From positions 930,001 through 994,000 of the forward strand of contig CAVXME010000001.1 of assembly GCA_963762965.1 (NCBI GenBank): a stretch of DNA of 64,000 bases. The letters are read 5' to 3'. This DNA comes from DATBAX01 sp963762965 (GTDB taxonomy: Bacteria; Acidobacteriota; Terriglobia; Terriglobales; Acidobacteriaceae). Below are positions 1 to 7,823 of the stretch, piece after piece. Under the pieces are notes generated by a model. It made no database searches and had not been told where the DNA came from. It saw only the letters and a list, made by a program, of their open reading frames with translations. The position numbers were made by a program, and so were the translations under genes. The number at the start of each line of letters is the position of its first letter. Position 1 is the first letter of the stretch.

Positions 1-152
1 TCCGCATTGGCGCCTACCAGAAAGGGAGCGATCCGCTGCTCGACAAGGCGATGGTCGTGGTCCCGGAACTCAATAGGTTCCTTGAACAAGAACCCAATGA
101 AGCAGTCGGTCTCGAAGACACGGTGAAAAAACTGCTGGCCATAGCCAGTTAG
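1..152 (+). CDS. fliI: Flagellar export ATPase FliI, C-terminal end (partial)
   Basis: The window opens inside a gene whose last 49 codons (first whole codon at base 3) read RIGAYQKGSDPLLDKA and end in KKLLAIAS. This matches the C-terminal helical region of the flagellum-specific ATP synthase FliI, which energises loading of export substrates at the cytoplasmic base of the flagellar type III apparatus. Only the tail is visible, so the Walker motifs cannot be checked. The call rests on this tail plus fliJ starting four bases after the stop, the usual fliI-fliJ order. The missing early genes (fliF, fliG, fliH, flgB, flgC, fliE) probably lie to the left. Confidence 0.85.
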   Translation, partial: RIGAYQKGSDPLLDKAMVVVPELNRFLEQEPNEAVGLEDTVKKLLAIAS

Positions 153-156
153 CTTT

Positions 157-603
157 ATGGCATTTCGATTCCCCCTCGCGACTGTACTTTTGTTCCGGCA
201 GAACCTGGAGCATCAGCAGGAATTGCTGTTCCAGGAATCCCATCAGCGGGTTGAACGGGTGAGAATCGAAATCGAAAGCGTCGATTTCGCGATGACAAGA
301 ATCGCCGAGCGCGAAGCCCAGCAGATAATGTCCGGATTGAGCGCGGCAGAACTTCAATTTGACCTGCTTTGCCGCTCCGTACTCGTAAAGCGCCGAAACA
401 AATTGGAAAAAGATATGGCCCAAGCCGAACAAGTAATTGCTGTGCGCCGCGAAGTCCTTCGTTTAGCGCGGCAGCAGCGAGAAGTTCTGGATACGCTGAA
501 AACCCAGCAACTCGAAATCTACCTCCAGCAGCAAACCAGACAAGAACAACGAAGCCTCGACGATCTGTTCCTTCTGCGCCGCGCATTTCTCCGCCGCAAT
601 TAG
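157..603 (+). CDS. fliJ: Flagellar export chaperone FliJ
   Basis: This 148-residue protein is almost entirely charged helix. It opens MAFRFPLATVLLFRQ, like the F-x-L-x-x-V-L-x-x-R start of FliJ, and is followed by a Gln/Glu/Arg-rich coiled coil to the end. FliJ is the central stalk of the FliI ATPase ring and escorts export chaperones. Length is as expected for the family (about 140-150). The ATG is four bases after the fliI stop with no clear Shine-Dalgarno site, so translation is probably coupled. FliJ sequences diverge strongly, so the call leans on position and coiled-coil character. Confidence 0.85.
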   Translation: MAFRFPLATVLLFRQNLEHQQELLFQESHQRVERVRIEIESVDFAMTRIAEREAQQIMSGLSAAELQFDLLCRSVLVKRRNKLEKDMAQAEQVIAVRREVLRLARQQREVLDTLKTQQLEIYLQQQTRQEQRSLDDLFLLRRAFLRRN

Positions 604-798
604 TTTTTGCCTACTCGCCTCGGCAATCCTTACCCAGAATATATCTTCCCGCAACTCGATTTTGAGTCCTGTTTCCATCGGCAGAGGCGCCACCTGACTT
701 TAGTTGCAACGAATGTCCGGAAAATGGGCCGTGCCATTCTGCGTGGCGTTCCAAGTGCTTGAGCAAAGCTGCTGGTATCGCCAGCGTGGGAAGATCAT

Positions 799-2451
799 GT
801 GGCCATAAGTTTGATCCAACCCGAGGCCGCCACTTCAACTCCGGCCGCCGCTCCTGTTGTTTCCGCGAAAACTGCCGGTCCCGGTCAAAGTGAATTCGCG
901 CGCGCTTTGCAGGGTGCAGATCACACTCCCCCATCTGTGATTACGAAACCGCAAAGCCGCGTTATTGATAGCGCAACGGTCCCAAGGATGACAAAGACAA
1001 CCAGCAATACGGCGCCGAAGAATGCGTCCGCAAGCGTAGCCAAGCGGTGCGCGCCGTCTCCTCCCAAGTCACTCGCCACAATCGCGAACCCGATCACCAT
1101 ACCGATGAATGTTGCCGCACCCACAGCAACCACAATCGCGTCGCCTGCAACAGCTGTGTCAATGAACAGCAATCCGCAACCCAGCGAACAATCGGCAGAC
1201 GACTCCACATCTGAAGTCAGCGATACCACTCGTGCCGCATCTCTGAGTGATCAGCCTGCTTCAGAAATCGCGGCACCTCAGACCCAATGTGCTCTCCAGC
1301 CGGCTTCACCGATCGACGCTGAACCGAACGCAATTCCAGAAGCTGGCGGCTCAACGGATCAGGCTGCACTATTTCCGGCCTCCACCATACCGCTGGTCAG
1401 CGATGCCGGCTCCGTTCCCGCACCGGACCCCCCACCCACGCCAACATTGCAGGAAGTGCCGCCAGCTGTGCCATTGCTCACTGCGGCGGAGAGCAAGGCT
1501 AACGCGGCCTCCAACCCACCACTCGTGCCGCCCTCACAGGACCTCGATTCCACCAATGGGATCGATAGTCACGCACCCATCCCGACGCAGCAGCCAGCAA
1601 GCCCGCCATCTGGATTGAGCATACGCGCGACCTTTCAATTCGATGAGGTTCCGAAGTCCACGAGCCCATCGCCTGCTTCAAAAACGAATTCATCGCACTC
1701 GCCGATCACTGCACAAAGAGAACGCACGAGTGTTGCGGGCAATTCTCTTTCAGCATTTCAGAATGCCCAACTCAACCCTCCATTAGCAGGAGGGCAAGAC
1801 TCCACGGCTCCATCCGACTTCAACAACCAGCCGAGTCCAATGGGGAGCGCCCCCAATTCTCCGCAGCCCTCGAGCAACGACCCTTCCGCGACTTCTTCGG
1901 CCACCGCAAGTGTCCTATCGCTGCTCCCCATGACTGGAGACCAGCAGGCAGTGGCGGTGGGTCCGGCAGCCCCGGATAGGCCCGCCCCGCCACCATCGGC
2001 CGCTGCTACAAATCCTTCTGAATCATTGGCCCCCGCGGCGAGTCCGGTTCAACTGGCCCGCATCATTGAGACCATGGGGCAATCGGAGATGCACATCGGG
2101 ATGCGGACACAAGCATTCGGGAGCATCGAAGTGCACACCGTGGTGCGCGACATGCAAGTCGGATTAGCGGTGGGGAGCGAGAAAGGCGACCTGCGAACCT
2201 TCCTGGCATCGGAAATGCCCGGTTTGCAAGCGACCATGCGCCAACAGGACCTGCGTTTTGACCACATCCGCTTTCTGGAGCCGGGAGGGACTAACACCAC
2301 ATTCTCCGGTGGAGGCAACTCGCAATCGCGTTCTTCCGGTCAAGGACATCCTTTTGCTCCGGGACATCCGGTCTTCGTTGCTGAGCAAACGAATTCCACC
2401 CCTATCACTGTGACACTCGAGGGGCGGACCGGACTCAATGTGCACGCATGA
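799..2451 (+). CDS. fliK: Flagellar hook-length control protein FliK
   Basis: The 550-residue protein has about 400 residues of low-complexity Pro/Ser/Ala/Thr-rich sequence followed by a folded C-terminal domain. That domain (about residues 415-500, from LARIIETMGQSEMHIGMRT to LRFDHIRFLEP) fits the Flg_hook domain of FliK, the secreted ruler that ends hook growth and switches export specificity through FlhB. The start is a GTG at 799 with GGAAG six bases upstream; an overlapping ATG at 798 reads out of frame and stops at once. Bases 604-798 between fliJ and this gene hold no convincing gene. It sits upstream of the hook genes flgD and flgE, as in many species. Confidence 0.85.
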   Translation: MAISLIQPEAATSTPAAAPVVSAKTAGPGQSEFARALQGADHTPPSVITKPQSRVIDSATVPRMTKTTSNTAPKNASASVAKRCAPSPPKSLATIANPITIPMNVAAPTATTIASPATAVSMNSNPQPSEQSADDSTSEVSDTTRAASLSDQPASEIAAPQTQCALQPASPIDAEPNAIPEAGGSTDQAALFPASTIPLVSDAGSVPAPDPPPTPTLQEVPPAVPLLTAAESKANAASNPPLVPPSQDLDSTNGIDSHAPIPTQQPASPPSGLSIRATFQFDEVPKSTSPSPASKTNSSHSPITAQRERTSVAGNSLSAFQNAQLNPPLAGGQDSTAPSDFNNQPSPMGSAPNSPQPSSNDPSATSSATASVLSLLPMTGDQQAVAVGPAAPDRPAPPPSAAATNPSESLAPAASPVQLARIIETMGQSEMHIGMRTQAFGSIEVHTVVRDMQVGLAVGSEKGDLRTFLASEMPGLQATMRQQDLRFDHIRFLEPGGTNTTFSGGGNSQSRSSGQGHPFAPGHPVFVAEQTNSTPITVTLEGRTGLNVHA

Positions 2452-2505
2452 AATTAGGAGCGGTGATCAGGAGACAAGACTTCGGAGAGACGATAAGGAG
2501 GGCCA

Positions 2506-2820
2506 ATGAACATCCATTCAATCATCCCGAACCCCATTGCAGCTACAACCGGCGCAACGACGAGTAACAGTACTACTACCCAAAACACAAACGACGAATT
2601 CATCCAACTGCTGAGCGCGCAACTGGAAAACCAGAGCCCGCTTGATCCCGTCGATCCCGACCAGTTCACCACGGAATTGGTGCAGTTCAACATGCTCGAC
2701 CAGCTCACGCAAATCAACAACACCTTGCAGAACGCCCTGTCGCCGGTTGCGACCACGGCGACGGCCACAAATCCAACCAGTGCCTCGTATTCGAACGCAC
2801 AAGGAGCCAATCATGCCTAA
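2506..2820 (+). CDS. flgD: Hook-capping scaffold FlgD, minimal form
   Basis: FlgD forms the cap that allows hook subunits (FlgE) to assemble. The 104-residue product contains the conserved N-terminal FlgD core, including NDEFIQLLSAQLENQSPLDP and FTTELVQFNMLDQLTQINN, and then ends. The usual C-terminal Tudor/Fn-III-like domains (total length about 220 in enterics) are absent. A strong AAGGAGG lies just before the ATG. The stop overlaps the flgE start by eight bases, with AAGGAG inside the flgD end serving flgE, so the two are translationally coupled. Short FlgD proteins exist in other phyla, so this need not be a broken gene. Confidence 0.88.
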   Translation: MNIHSIIPNPIAATTGATTSNSTTTQNTNDEFIQLLSAQLENQSPLDPVDPDQFTTELVQFNMLDQLTQINNTLQNALSPVATTATATNPTSASYSNAQGANHA

Positions 2821-4063
2821 TTTTTCAATTCCACTTTCCGGACTGACCGCGGACGCTACAGCGCTGTCCGCGATTGCCAACAATCTGGCCAACCAGAACA
2901 CGACCGGCTACAAAGATGTTGGCGTCCAATTCAGCGATTTGTTCTATGAGAATCTAGGCACGAGCGGCGCTGGAGATCCCATACAGGTTGGCGCCGGAAC
3001 AAAAATAGGCTCGATGCCCGGGAACTTCACCCAGGGCAGCGTGGAAGCCACCGGCGTGCCCACCGATGTGGCCATTCAGGGAAATGGCTTCTTCGCCGTG
3101 CTGAGCGATGGTGTCACCAGTTACACGCGCGCGGGAGATTTTTCCGTGGACCAGAACAATTTCCTGCTGACCTCGGACGGACAACAAGTGCTGGGCTACC
3201 CGGCGGTAGATGGAGTCGTCGATGCCAGTGCGGGGGTCGGGCCGCTACAGCTCGGCGCCGGCACCGTCAGTCCAGCGACGGCAACCACGGCAGTCGAGAT
3301 CCAGACCAATCTCAACGCCAGCGCGGCGGTGGGCGACACATATTCGACGCCGCTGACGGTCTACGATTCGCTTGGCGCCAGTCACATTCTGACCTTCACT
3401 TTTACCAACACCGGCCCCAACGCCTGGACTTATTCGCTCTCCCTCCCCACTGGCGATTACACCCCAGCCACTGGCTCGACCCTTCCCGCTGGAGTGGTGG
3501 CGACTGGCACTATGGCATTCGATGGCAATGGCAATCTGATTACTCCGGCCGCCAACGTCACTGGGATTGCCGTTCCCAACCTGACCGATGGTGCTTCCGA
3601 CATGTCTGTTACCTGGGACCTATTCAACGGGACCACGCCCGTGCTCACCCAAGTGGCCGCTCCCAGCAGCACCACAGCCACGCAGCAGGATGGTGGCAGC
3701 AGCGGCACCTTGACGGATTTCAGCATCGGCCCCGACGGCACTGTCACCGGATCGTTCACCAATGGCAAGACTGAAGCCTTGGGACAACTAGTTTTGGCCA
3801 ACTTTGCCGATGACGAAGGACTACAGCGAGTGGGGAGTAACAATTACGCCGAAACCCTGGCTTCCGGACAAGCTGTGATTGGAGCAGCGGGCACGGGAGG
3901 ACGCGGCACTTTGGCAGGAGGAGCACTGGAGCTTTCGAACGTCGACATTGCCACCGAGTTCGCCAATCTCATCGTGGCGCAACGGGCGTTCGAAGCTAAC
4001 GCTAAAGCCGTGACCACGTTCGATCAGATTACCCAGGACACCATCAATCTGAAACAAAGCTAA
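2813..4063 (+). CDS. flgE: Flagellar hook protein FlgE
   Basis: FlgE polymerises into the hook, the flexible joint between rod and filament. The 416-residue product starts MPNFSIPLSGLTADATALS with the rod/hook-family motif IANNLANQNTTGYK. It has the mid-region signature VPTDVAIQGNGFFAV and ends with the standard C-terminal helix including VDIATEFANLIVAQRAFEAN. The start at 2813 is chosen because AAGGAG precedes it by six bases and because the homologous N-terminus begins there. The same frame is open further upstream (from 2642) but that part is flgD out of frame. A hairpin with a T tract follows the stop. Confidence 0.95.
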   Translation: MPNFSIPLSGLTADATALSAIANNLANQNTTGYKDVGVQFSDLFYENLGTSGAGDPIQVGAGTKIGSMPGNFTQGSVEATGVPTDVAIQGNGFFAVLSDGVTSYTRAGDFSVDQNNFLLTSDGQQVLGYPAVDGVVDASAGVGPLQLGAGTVSPATATTAVEIQTNLNASAAVGDTYSTPLTVYDSLGASHILTFTFTNTGPNAWTYSLSLPTGDYTPATGSTLPAGVVATGTMAFDGNGNLITPAANVTGIAVPNLTDGASDMSVTWDLFNGTTPVLTQVAAPSSTTATQQDGGSSGTLTDFSIGPDGTVTGSFTNGKTEALGQLVLANFADDEGLQRVGSNNYAETLASGQAVIGAAGTGGRGTLAGGALELSNVDIATEFANLIVAQRAFEANAKAVTTFDQITQDTINLKQS

Positions 4064-4067
4064 TGAA

Positions 4068-4108
4068 ACGCCCGCACGCCCTGTCGGACCATGGGCGGGG
4101 CGTCTTTT
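4068..4108 (+). terminator. Putative intrinsic terminator after flgE
   Basis: Bases 4068-4075 (ACGCCCGC) can pair with 4095-4103, leaving one bulged G, and CTTTTC follows at once. It begins five bases after the flgE stop and would end the fliK-flgD-flgE transcript. The loop is long (about 19 bases), so efficiency is uncertain. Confidence 0.5.
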
Positions 4109-4300
4109 CAACTCGTTCTAATGAGCGCACTCTCATCATTGACCGCCTGAGCGGCGCACATTATCTGGATGCGCCTGCGTCCGAAACCTTTGTTGGTTCC
4201 TATCTTCCGCTAAGACAAGCACTTCCTCTTTTATCGATTCGATTTCTATTTTCATGATGCCGGCTTGATTCGCGGCAGTCCATTTGCTCTGTCTTTCTCA

Positions 4301-4603
4301 ATGGCTCCCGCCGCCGAAAACATAGTCGAGCAAGCGATCCCCGCGCAGCCCGAGACGATTTCACCCGATGCAACTGCGGCGTGGGCTTGCGTACTCACGT
4401 TGCCCTGTGAGTTGACTGTCGATCTGCCATTGCGCGGTTTCCGGCTGGGCACCTTATTGCAGATGGGCCCGAACTCGGTGATCGATTCGCATTGGCAAAT
4501 ATCGGCGGACGTACCACTGCGGGTGAATGGCGAGTTGATCGCGTGGGGCGAATTCGAAGTCGTAGGCGATCGGTTGGGAATAAGGCTGATCGAACTGATG
4601 TAA
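4301..4603 (+). CDS. fliN: Short FliN-type flagellar switch protein (SpoA domain)
   Basis: The 100-residue protein is one SpoA domain. CELTVDLPLRGFRLGTLLQM, the Asn/Gly turn VNGELIAWGEFEV and the closing DRLGIRLIELM are typical of FliN/FliM C-termini. FliN forms the bottom of the C-ring and binds the FliH-FliI export complex. The ATG at 4301 is preferred; the frame is open back to a TTG at 4265, but neither has a clear ribosome site. It lies directly upstream of fliO-fliP, where fliN normally sits, yet a second, longer FliN follows fliM at 11684. Bases 4109-4300 hold nothing I can name. Confidence 0.8.
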   Translation: MAPAAENIVEQAIPAQPETISPDATAAWACVLTLPCELTVDLPLRGFRLGTLLQMGPNSVIDSHWQISADVPLRVNGELIAWGEFEVVGDRLGIRLIELM

Positions 4604-4624
4604 AGCAGGCAGACCTGGAAACCA

Positions 4625-4906
4625 ATGCAGGCAGGAAGCACAACTTGGACGAGAATCACCGGAGGAAACCGGCTGCTGCGGGCAGCCCGCTGGCTTTCCT
4701 GCATTCCCCGGCGTTGGCGCATGCAATCGCCAAAACGGCTTCGGCTATGCGAGAGCCTTGCCCTGGGGGAACGGCGATTCGTGGCGGTGGTGCAATTTGA
4801 GCACCGCCGTTTCCTGATCGGAGCTACCGCAAATTCATTAGTCATGCTGGCACAGTTTTCAGGTGCTGGACTTCCTGATGATGAAGCAGGAGAACGGTGC
4901 AACTGA
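4625..4906 (+). CDS. fliO: FliO-like flagellar biosynthesis protein without a visible membrane helix
   Basis: FliO helps assemble the FliP ring of the export gate. The 93-residue product carries the FliO core pattern, KRLRLCESLALGERRFVAVV followed by HRRFLIGATANSLVMLAQF, and lies between fliN and fliP exactly where fliO is expected. The N-terminal half is Arg/Trp-rich with no run of hydrophobic residues long enough for the membrane anchor usual in FliO. The ATG has TGGA six bases upstream. Its stop overlaps the fliP start region. The identification is by core motif and synteny; a start further upstream would cross the fliN stop. Confidence 0.7.
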   Translation: MQAGSTTWTRITGGNRLLRAARWLSCIPRRWRMQSPKRLRLCESLALGERRFVAVVQFEHRRFLIGATANSLVMLAQFSGAGLPDDEAGERCN

Positions 4907-5658
4907 TGCGACAAATTCGAGTCTGGATCATCGTCGCCGGATTGGCATGCATCGCGATTCCTTCCGCTTGGGGTATGGCCGCGCGGCCGAATGCAACAGC
5001 TGGACTGCCATTGAACGGGCTGGGCGCAGGAAGCGGATCTGCGCCGTGGAACATCCTGGTGCTGCTGACGGTGTTGACCCTGCTCCCGGCGCTGGTGCTC
5101 TCCATGACCCCGTTTGTCCGGCTATTGGTCGTGTTTCATTTTCTGCGGCAGGCATTGGGGACACAAACTACACCGACCAACCAAACCTTGATTGGGCTGT
5201 CTCTCATTCTCACTTACTTCCTCATGCAACCCGTGGGCATGGCCATTCACCAGACCGCGATTGTGCCGTACTCCGAAGGACGCATGAGCGCGCTCGAAGC
5301 CATCGAGCGAAGTGCGGTGCCGCTTCGCCAATTCATGCTCAAGTATGCTCGCGAAAAAGACCTGGCTCTGTTCCTCGAATTGGCCAAAGAGCCGCGCCCG
5401 GCCAAGCCCGACGACATTGCCATGCGCGTGGTAGTTCCCGCCTACATCGTTTCGGAACTGAAGGCCGGTTTCCAAATCGGCGCTGCGCTGTACCTGCCTT
5501 TCCTCGTGGTTGATATGGCGGTGGCGGCCATCACCACCTCGATTGGCATGTTGCAGTTGCCGCCGGTGGTCATTTCCACCCCGCTTAAAATCCTGCTGTT
5601 TGTCATGGTGGACGGCTGGAATTTGCTGGTGGGCTCGCTGATGAAAAGCTTCAACTGA
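4897..5658 (+). CDS. fliP: Flagellar export-gate protein FliP
   Basis: FliP is an integral membrane subunit forming, with FliQ and FliR, the type III export channel. The protein (253 residues from the GTG at 4897, 250 from the ATG at 4906) has an N-terminal signal-like segment and family signatures SMTPFVRLLVVFHFLRQALG, PTNQTLIGLSLILTYFLM, VVVPAYIVSELKAGFQIG and PPVVISTPLKILLFVMVDGW. AGGAG lies four bases before the GTG and thirteen before the ATG, so both starts are plausible. It overlaps fliO, indicating coupled translation in a fliN-fliO-fliP-fliQ-fliR-flhB-flhA run. Confidence 0.95.
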   Translation: MQLMRQIRVWIIVAGLACIAIPSAWGMAARPNATAGLPLNGLGAGSGSAPWNILVLLTVLTLLPALVLSMTPFVRLLVVFHFLRQALGTQTTPTNQTLIGLSLILTYFLMQPVGMAIHQTAIVPYSEGRMSALEAIERSAVPLRQFMLKYAREKDLALFLELAKEPRPAKPDDIAMRVVVPAYIVSELKAGFQIGAALYLPFLVVDMAVAAITTSIGMLQLPPVVISTPLKILLFVMVDGWNLLVGSLMKSFN

Positions 5659-5670
5659 AAGGAGAAATTT

Positions 5671-5940
5671 ATGTCCACCGACGTAGTCGTCGAACTTTGC
5701 CGCCGGACGCTGGAAGCGGCGATCTGGATCGCGGCCCCCCTGCTCATTGTCGCCACCGTGGTCAGCCTGGTGATCAGCCTGGCGCAAGTATTGACATCGT
5801 TGCAGGAAACGACGCTTTCGACGGTTCCGCGCCTGGCGGCTGTGGCCGGCGCGATCCTGCTGCTTCTGCCCTGGATGGTACGGCGCATGGGCCTGTTCAC
5901 ACTTTCTTTGTTCTCTGACTTTCGACCATATTTGCGCTAG
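5671..5940 (+). CDS. fliQ: Flagellar export-gate protein FliQ
   Basis: An 89-residue protein with two membrane helices and the FliQ pattern: VELCRRTLEAAIWIAAPLLI at the start, LAQVLTSLQETTLSTVPRL in the loop, then a second hydrophobic segment before WMVRRMGLFT. Length and architecture match FliQ, which wraps around FliP/FliR in the export gate. AAGGAG stands seven bases before the ATG. It follows fliP by twelve bases and precedes fliR by 22. Confidence 0.95.
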   Translation: MSTDVVVELCRRTLEAAIWIAAPLLIVATVVSLVISLAQVLTSLQETTLSTVPRLAAVAGAILLLLPWMVRRMGLFTLSLFSDFRPYLR

Positions 5941-5962
5941 ACATGCGTGCTCCAAAACGGAC

Positions 5963-6733
5963 ATGGGAACTCTACCTCTCGACCAGATCGTGGCCGCTGT
6001 GATGTTCGCGGGAGTGCGGATCGGCGGCATGATGACTTTCGCTCCATTTTTCAACAGCCAGAGTATTTCGATTCCGGTGAAAGCGGTGTTCACCATCGCC
6101 TTGACCGCGTTGCTCTATCCGGTTTATGGCGTCGCAGGAATTGGAACGGGAAGCGTGGGCTGGATCCGAATTGCCGGCGGAGAAGCCATCATCGGCCTGT
6201 TACTGGGATTAACGTTGCAATTTGTTTTCGACGCCGCCCAACTGGCGGGCCAGATCTTTGGCGTGCAGACGGGATTCTCTCTGGTCACTCTGCTCGACCC
6301 TCAGACCCAGGCCGACACTCCGGTGCTCGCCGTCTTCAACCAGATGGTGCTGCTAATGCTTTTCCTCCAACTCAACGTCCATCACTGGTTGTTGCGAGGA
6401 CTGGCGGCGAGCTTCGTTTATCTGCCGCCGGGCGGACGCAGCTTCGGCCTGGGACTGGGGCTCGCGCTGTTGCAATCCGCGGGCAGCATCTGGCTGGTGG
6501 GATTGCAGATCGCAGCCCCGGTGATCGCGGCCACCATGGCAACCGACGTCGCGCTCGGTTTTTTGGGAAGGGCCGCGCCCCAATTGCCGGTGCTGTTTCT
6601 GGGGCTCCACGTCAAGAGCATGCTGGGTTTGAGCGTCATTGCTGCGATGCTCGCATTGTGGCCGCGCATCTTCGAACGCCACCTCTTGAACGCAATCCTG
6701 TTGGGGGCGCGCTTGCTGCATTTGGCGAGTTAA
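5963..6733 (+). CDS. fliR: Flagellar export-gate protein FliR
   Basis: The 256-residue membrane protein has several long hydrophobic segments, with FliR-type features such as RIGGMMTFAPFFNSQSISIP near the N-terminus and GQIFGVQTGFSLVTLLDPQT in the middle. FliR nucleates the FliP5-FliR gate and contacts FlhB. The ATG at 5963 is 22 bases after fliQ; the neighbouring stop and start of flhB are nine bases apart, consistent with one operon. Confidence 0.95.
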   Translation: MGTLPLDQIVAAVMFAGVRIGGMMTFAPFFNSQSISIPVKAVFTIALTALLYPVYGVAGIGTGSVGWIRIAGGEAIIGLLLGLTLQFVFDAAQLAGQIFGVQTGFSLVTLLDPQTQADTPVLAVFNQMVLLMLFLQLNVHHWLLRGLAASFVYLPPGGRSFGLGLGLALLQSAGSIWLVGLQIAAPVIAATMATDVALGFLGRAAPQLPVLFLGLHVKSMLGLSVIAAMLALWPRIFERHLLNAILLGARLLHLAS

Positions 6734-6742
6734 AGGAAAAAC

Positions 6743-7819
6743 GTGCCAGAAAGTAACAAAACCGAACAAGCCACTCCCCGCAAGCGCCAGAAGGCGCGCG
6801 AGCAGGGGCAAATCGCGCGCAGCCGCGATTTGATGAACAGCCTGGCAATGATCACGGCGGTACTCGTGCTCGCCTACGAGGTGCCGACTTTCGCCGGACA
6901 ATGGCGCGGCCTGCTCCAACACACTTTGGATGCGGCCGTCTCCCGGGGATTCGAGGACGGCATCCCGTTACTTTCCTGGACCAGTTTCACCGTGTTCAAC
7001 GTCGTGAGTCTCACGGTGGGGCTGAGTTGGATGGCCGCAATGATTGGAGCCCTGGCGCAGGGTGGACTGGTGTTCGCGCCCTCGGCTCTGCAACCCAACC
7101 TCTCTCGCCTGAGTCCGGCAACGCGGATGGCACAGCTGTTTTCACTGCCATCGATTGGCCGATTGCTGAAATCGCTGGTACCAGGAAGCGTCGTCGTATG
7201 TCTGACCGTTGCAGTGTTAAGACGCGACTGGGGCGGCCTGCTCAGCCTGGAGCACCTCAACGTTCGCGGAATGGCCAGCTTTTGCCTGGGCCATGTTTTC
7301 GAGATCGCGTGGAAATCGGCCCTGGTCCTTCTGCTGTGGTCAGGCGCGGATTACATGATCGAAAAACACAAGTTGTCCAGCGACCTGCGCATGAGCCGCC
7401 AGGACTTGAAAGACGAATACAAAGAGACCGAGGGACATCCCGCCATCAAAGCCCGTATTCGCCGCATGCGTCGCCAGATCCAGCGGCGGCGCATGCTCGA
7501 AGACGTGAAGCGCGCTGCTGTGGTCATCACCAATCCCACGGAATTCGCCATCGCCCTGGAATACCGGCCCGAGATGTCAGCGCCCACGCTTGTTGCCAAG
7601 GGACGCAATCTCGTCGCTCAACAGATCAAGGAGATTGCGCGCTGGCACGGCATCGCCGTGGTGGAGAACCCGCCTTTGGCGCACGCACTCTACCGCGCAG
7701 CAGAAATCGGCCAATCGATTCCGCCCAAACTCTACACCGTGGTGGCATCCATCTTGGCCGCCATCTACCGGGCTGAACGTGCCAGCCAGGCGGCCACCGC
7801 CGGAAGCCGAGGCAGATAA
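6743..7819 (+). CDS. flhB: Flagellar export switch protein FlhB
   Basis: FlhB changes export from rod/hook to filament substrates. The N-terminus reads ESNKTEQATPRKRQKAREQG, the classic FlhB opening, followed by four membrane helices and a cytoplasmic domain with KQEYK-type residues (DLKDEYKETEGHPAIKARIR). The self-cleavage site is present as N264-P-T-E rather than the usual N-P-T-H; the scissile Asn-Pro pair is intact. The start is a GTG with AAAGG upstream. Length 358 is normal. Confidence 0.95.
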   Translation: MPESNKTEQATPRKRQKAREQGQIARSRDLMNSLAMITAVLVLAYEVPTFAGQWRGLLQHTLDAAVSRGFEDGIPLLSWTSFTVFNVVSLTVGLSWMAAMIGALAQGGLVFAPSALQPNLSRLSPATRMAQLFSLPSIGRLLKSLVPGSVVVCLTVAVLRRDWGGLLSLEHLNVRGMASFCLGHVFEIAWKSALVLLLWSGADYMIEKHKLSSDLRMSRQDLKDEYKETEGHPAIKARIRRMRRQIQRRRMLEDVKRAAVVITNPTEFAIALEYRPEMSAPTLVAKGRNLVAQQIKEIARWHGIAVVENPPLAHALYRAAEIGQSIPPKLYTVVASILAAIYRAERASQAATAGSRGR

Positions 7820-7823
7820 ATTC

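Noticed and set aside
742..760. Possible sigma-54 site before fliK (GG, ten bases, GC)
   Set aside because: The GG-N10-GC pair is present but the surrounding bases fit poorly, and no sigma-54 activator gene is in the window.
2642..2812. In-frame extension of flgE upstream into flgD
   Set aside because: The extra 57 residues are flgD read out of frame; FlgE homology and a good ribosome site begin at 2813.
4063..4257. 64-codon frame just after flgE
   Set aside because: It begins in the terminator region, has no ribosome site and shows no protein-like features.
5122..6096. 324-codon minus-strand frame opposite fliP, fliQ and fliR
   Set aside because: The translation is rich in Arg/Gln/His low complexity typical of antisense frames, and the opposite strand holds three certain genes.
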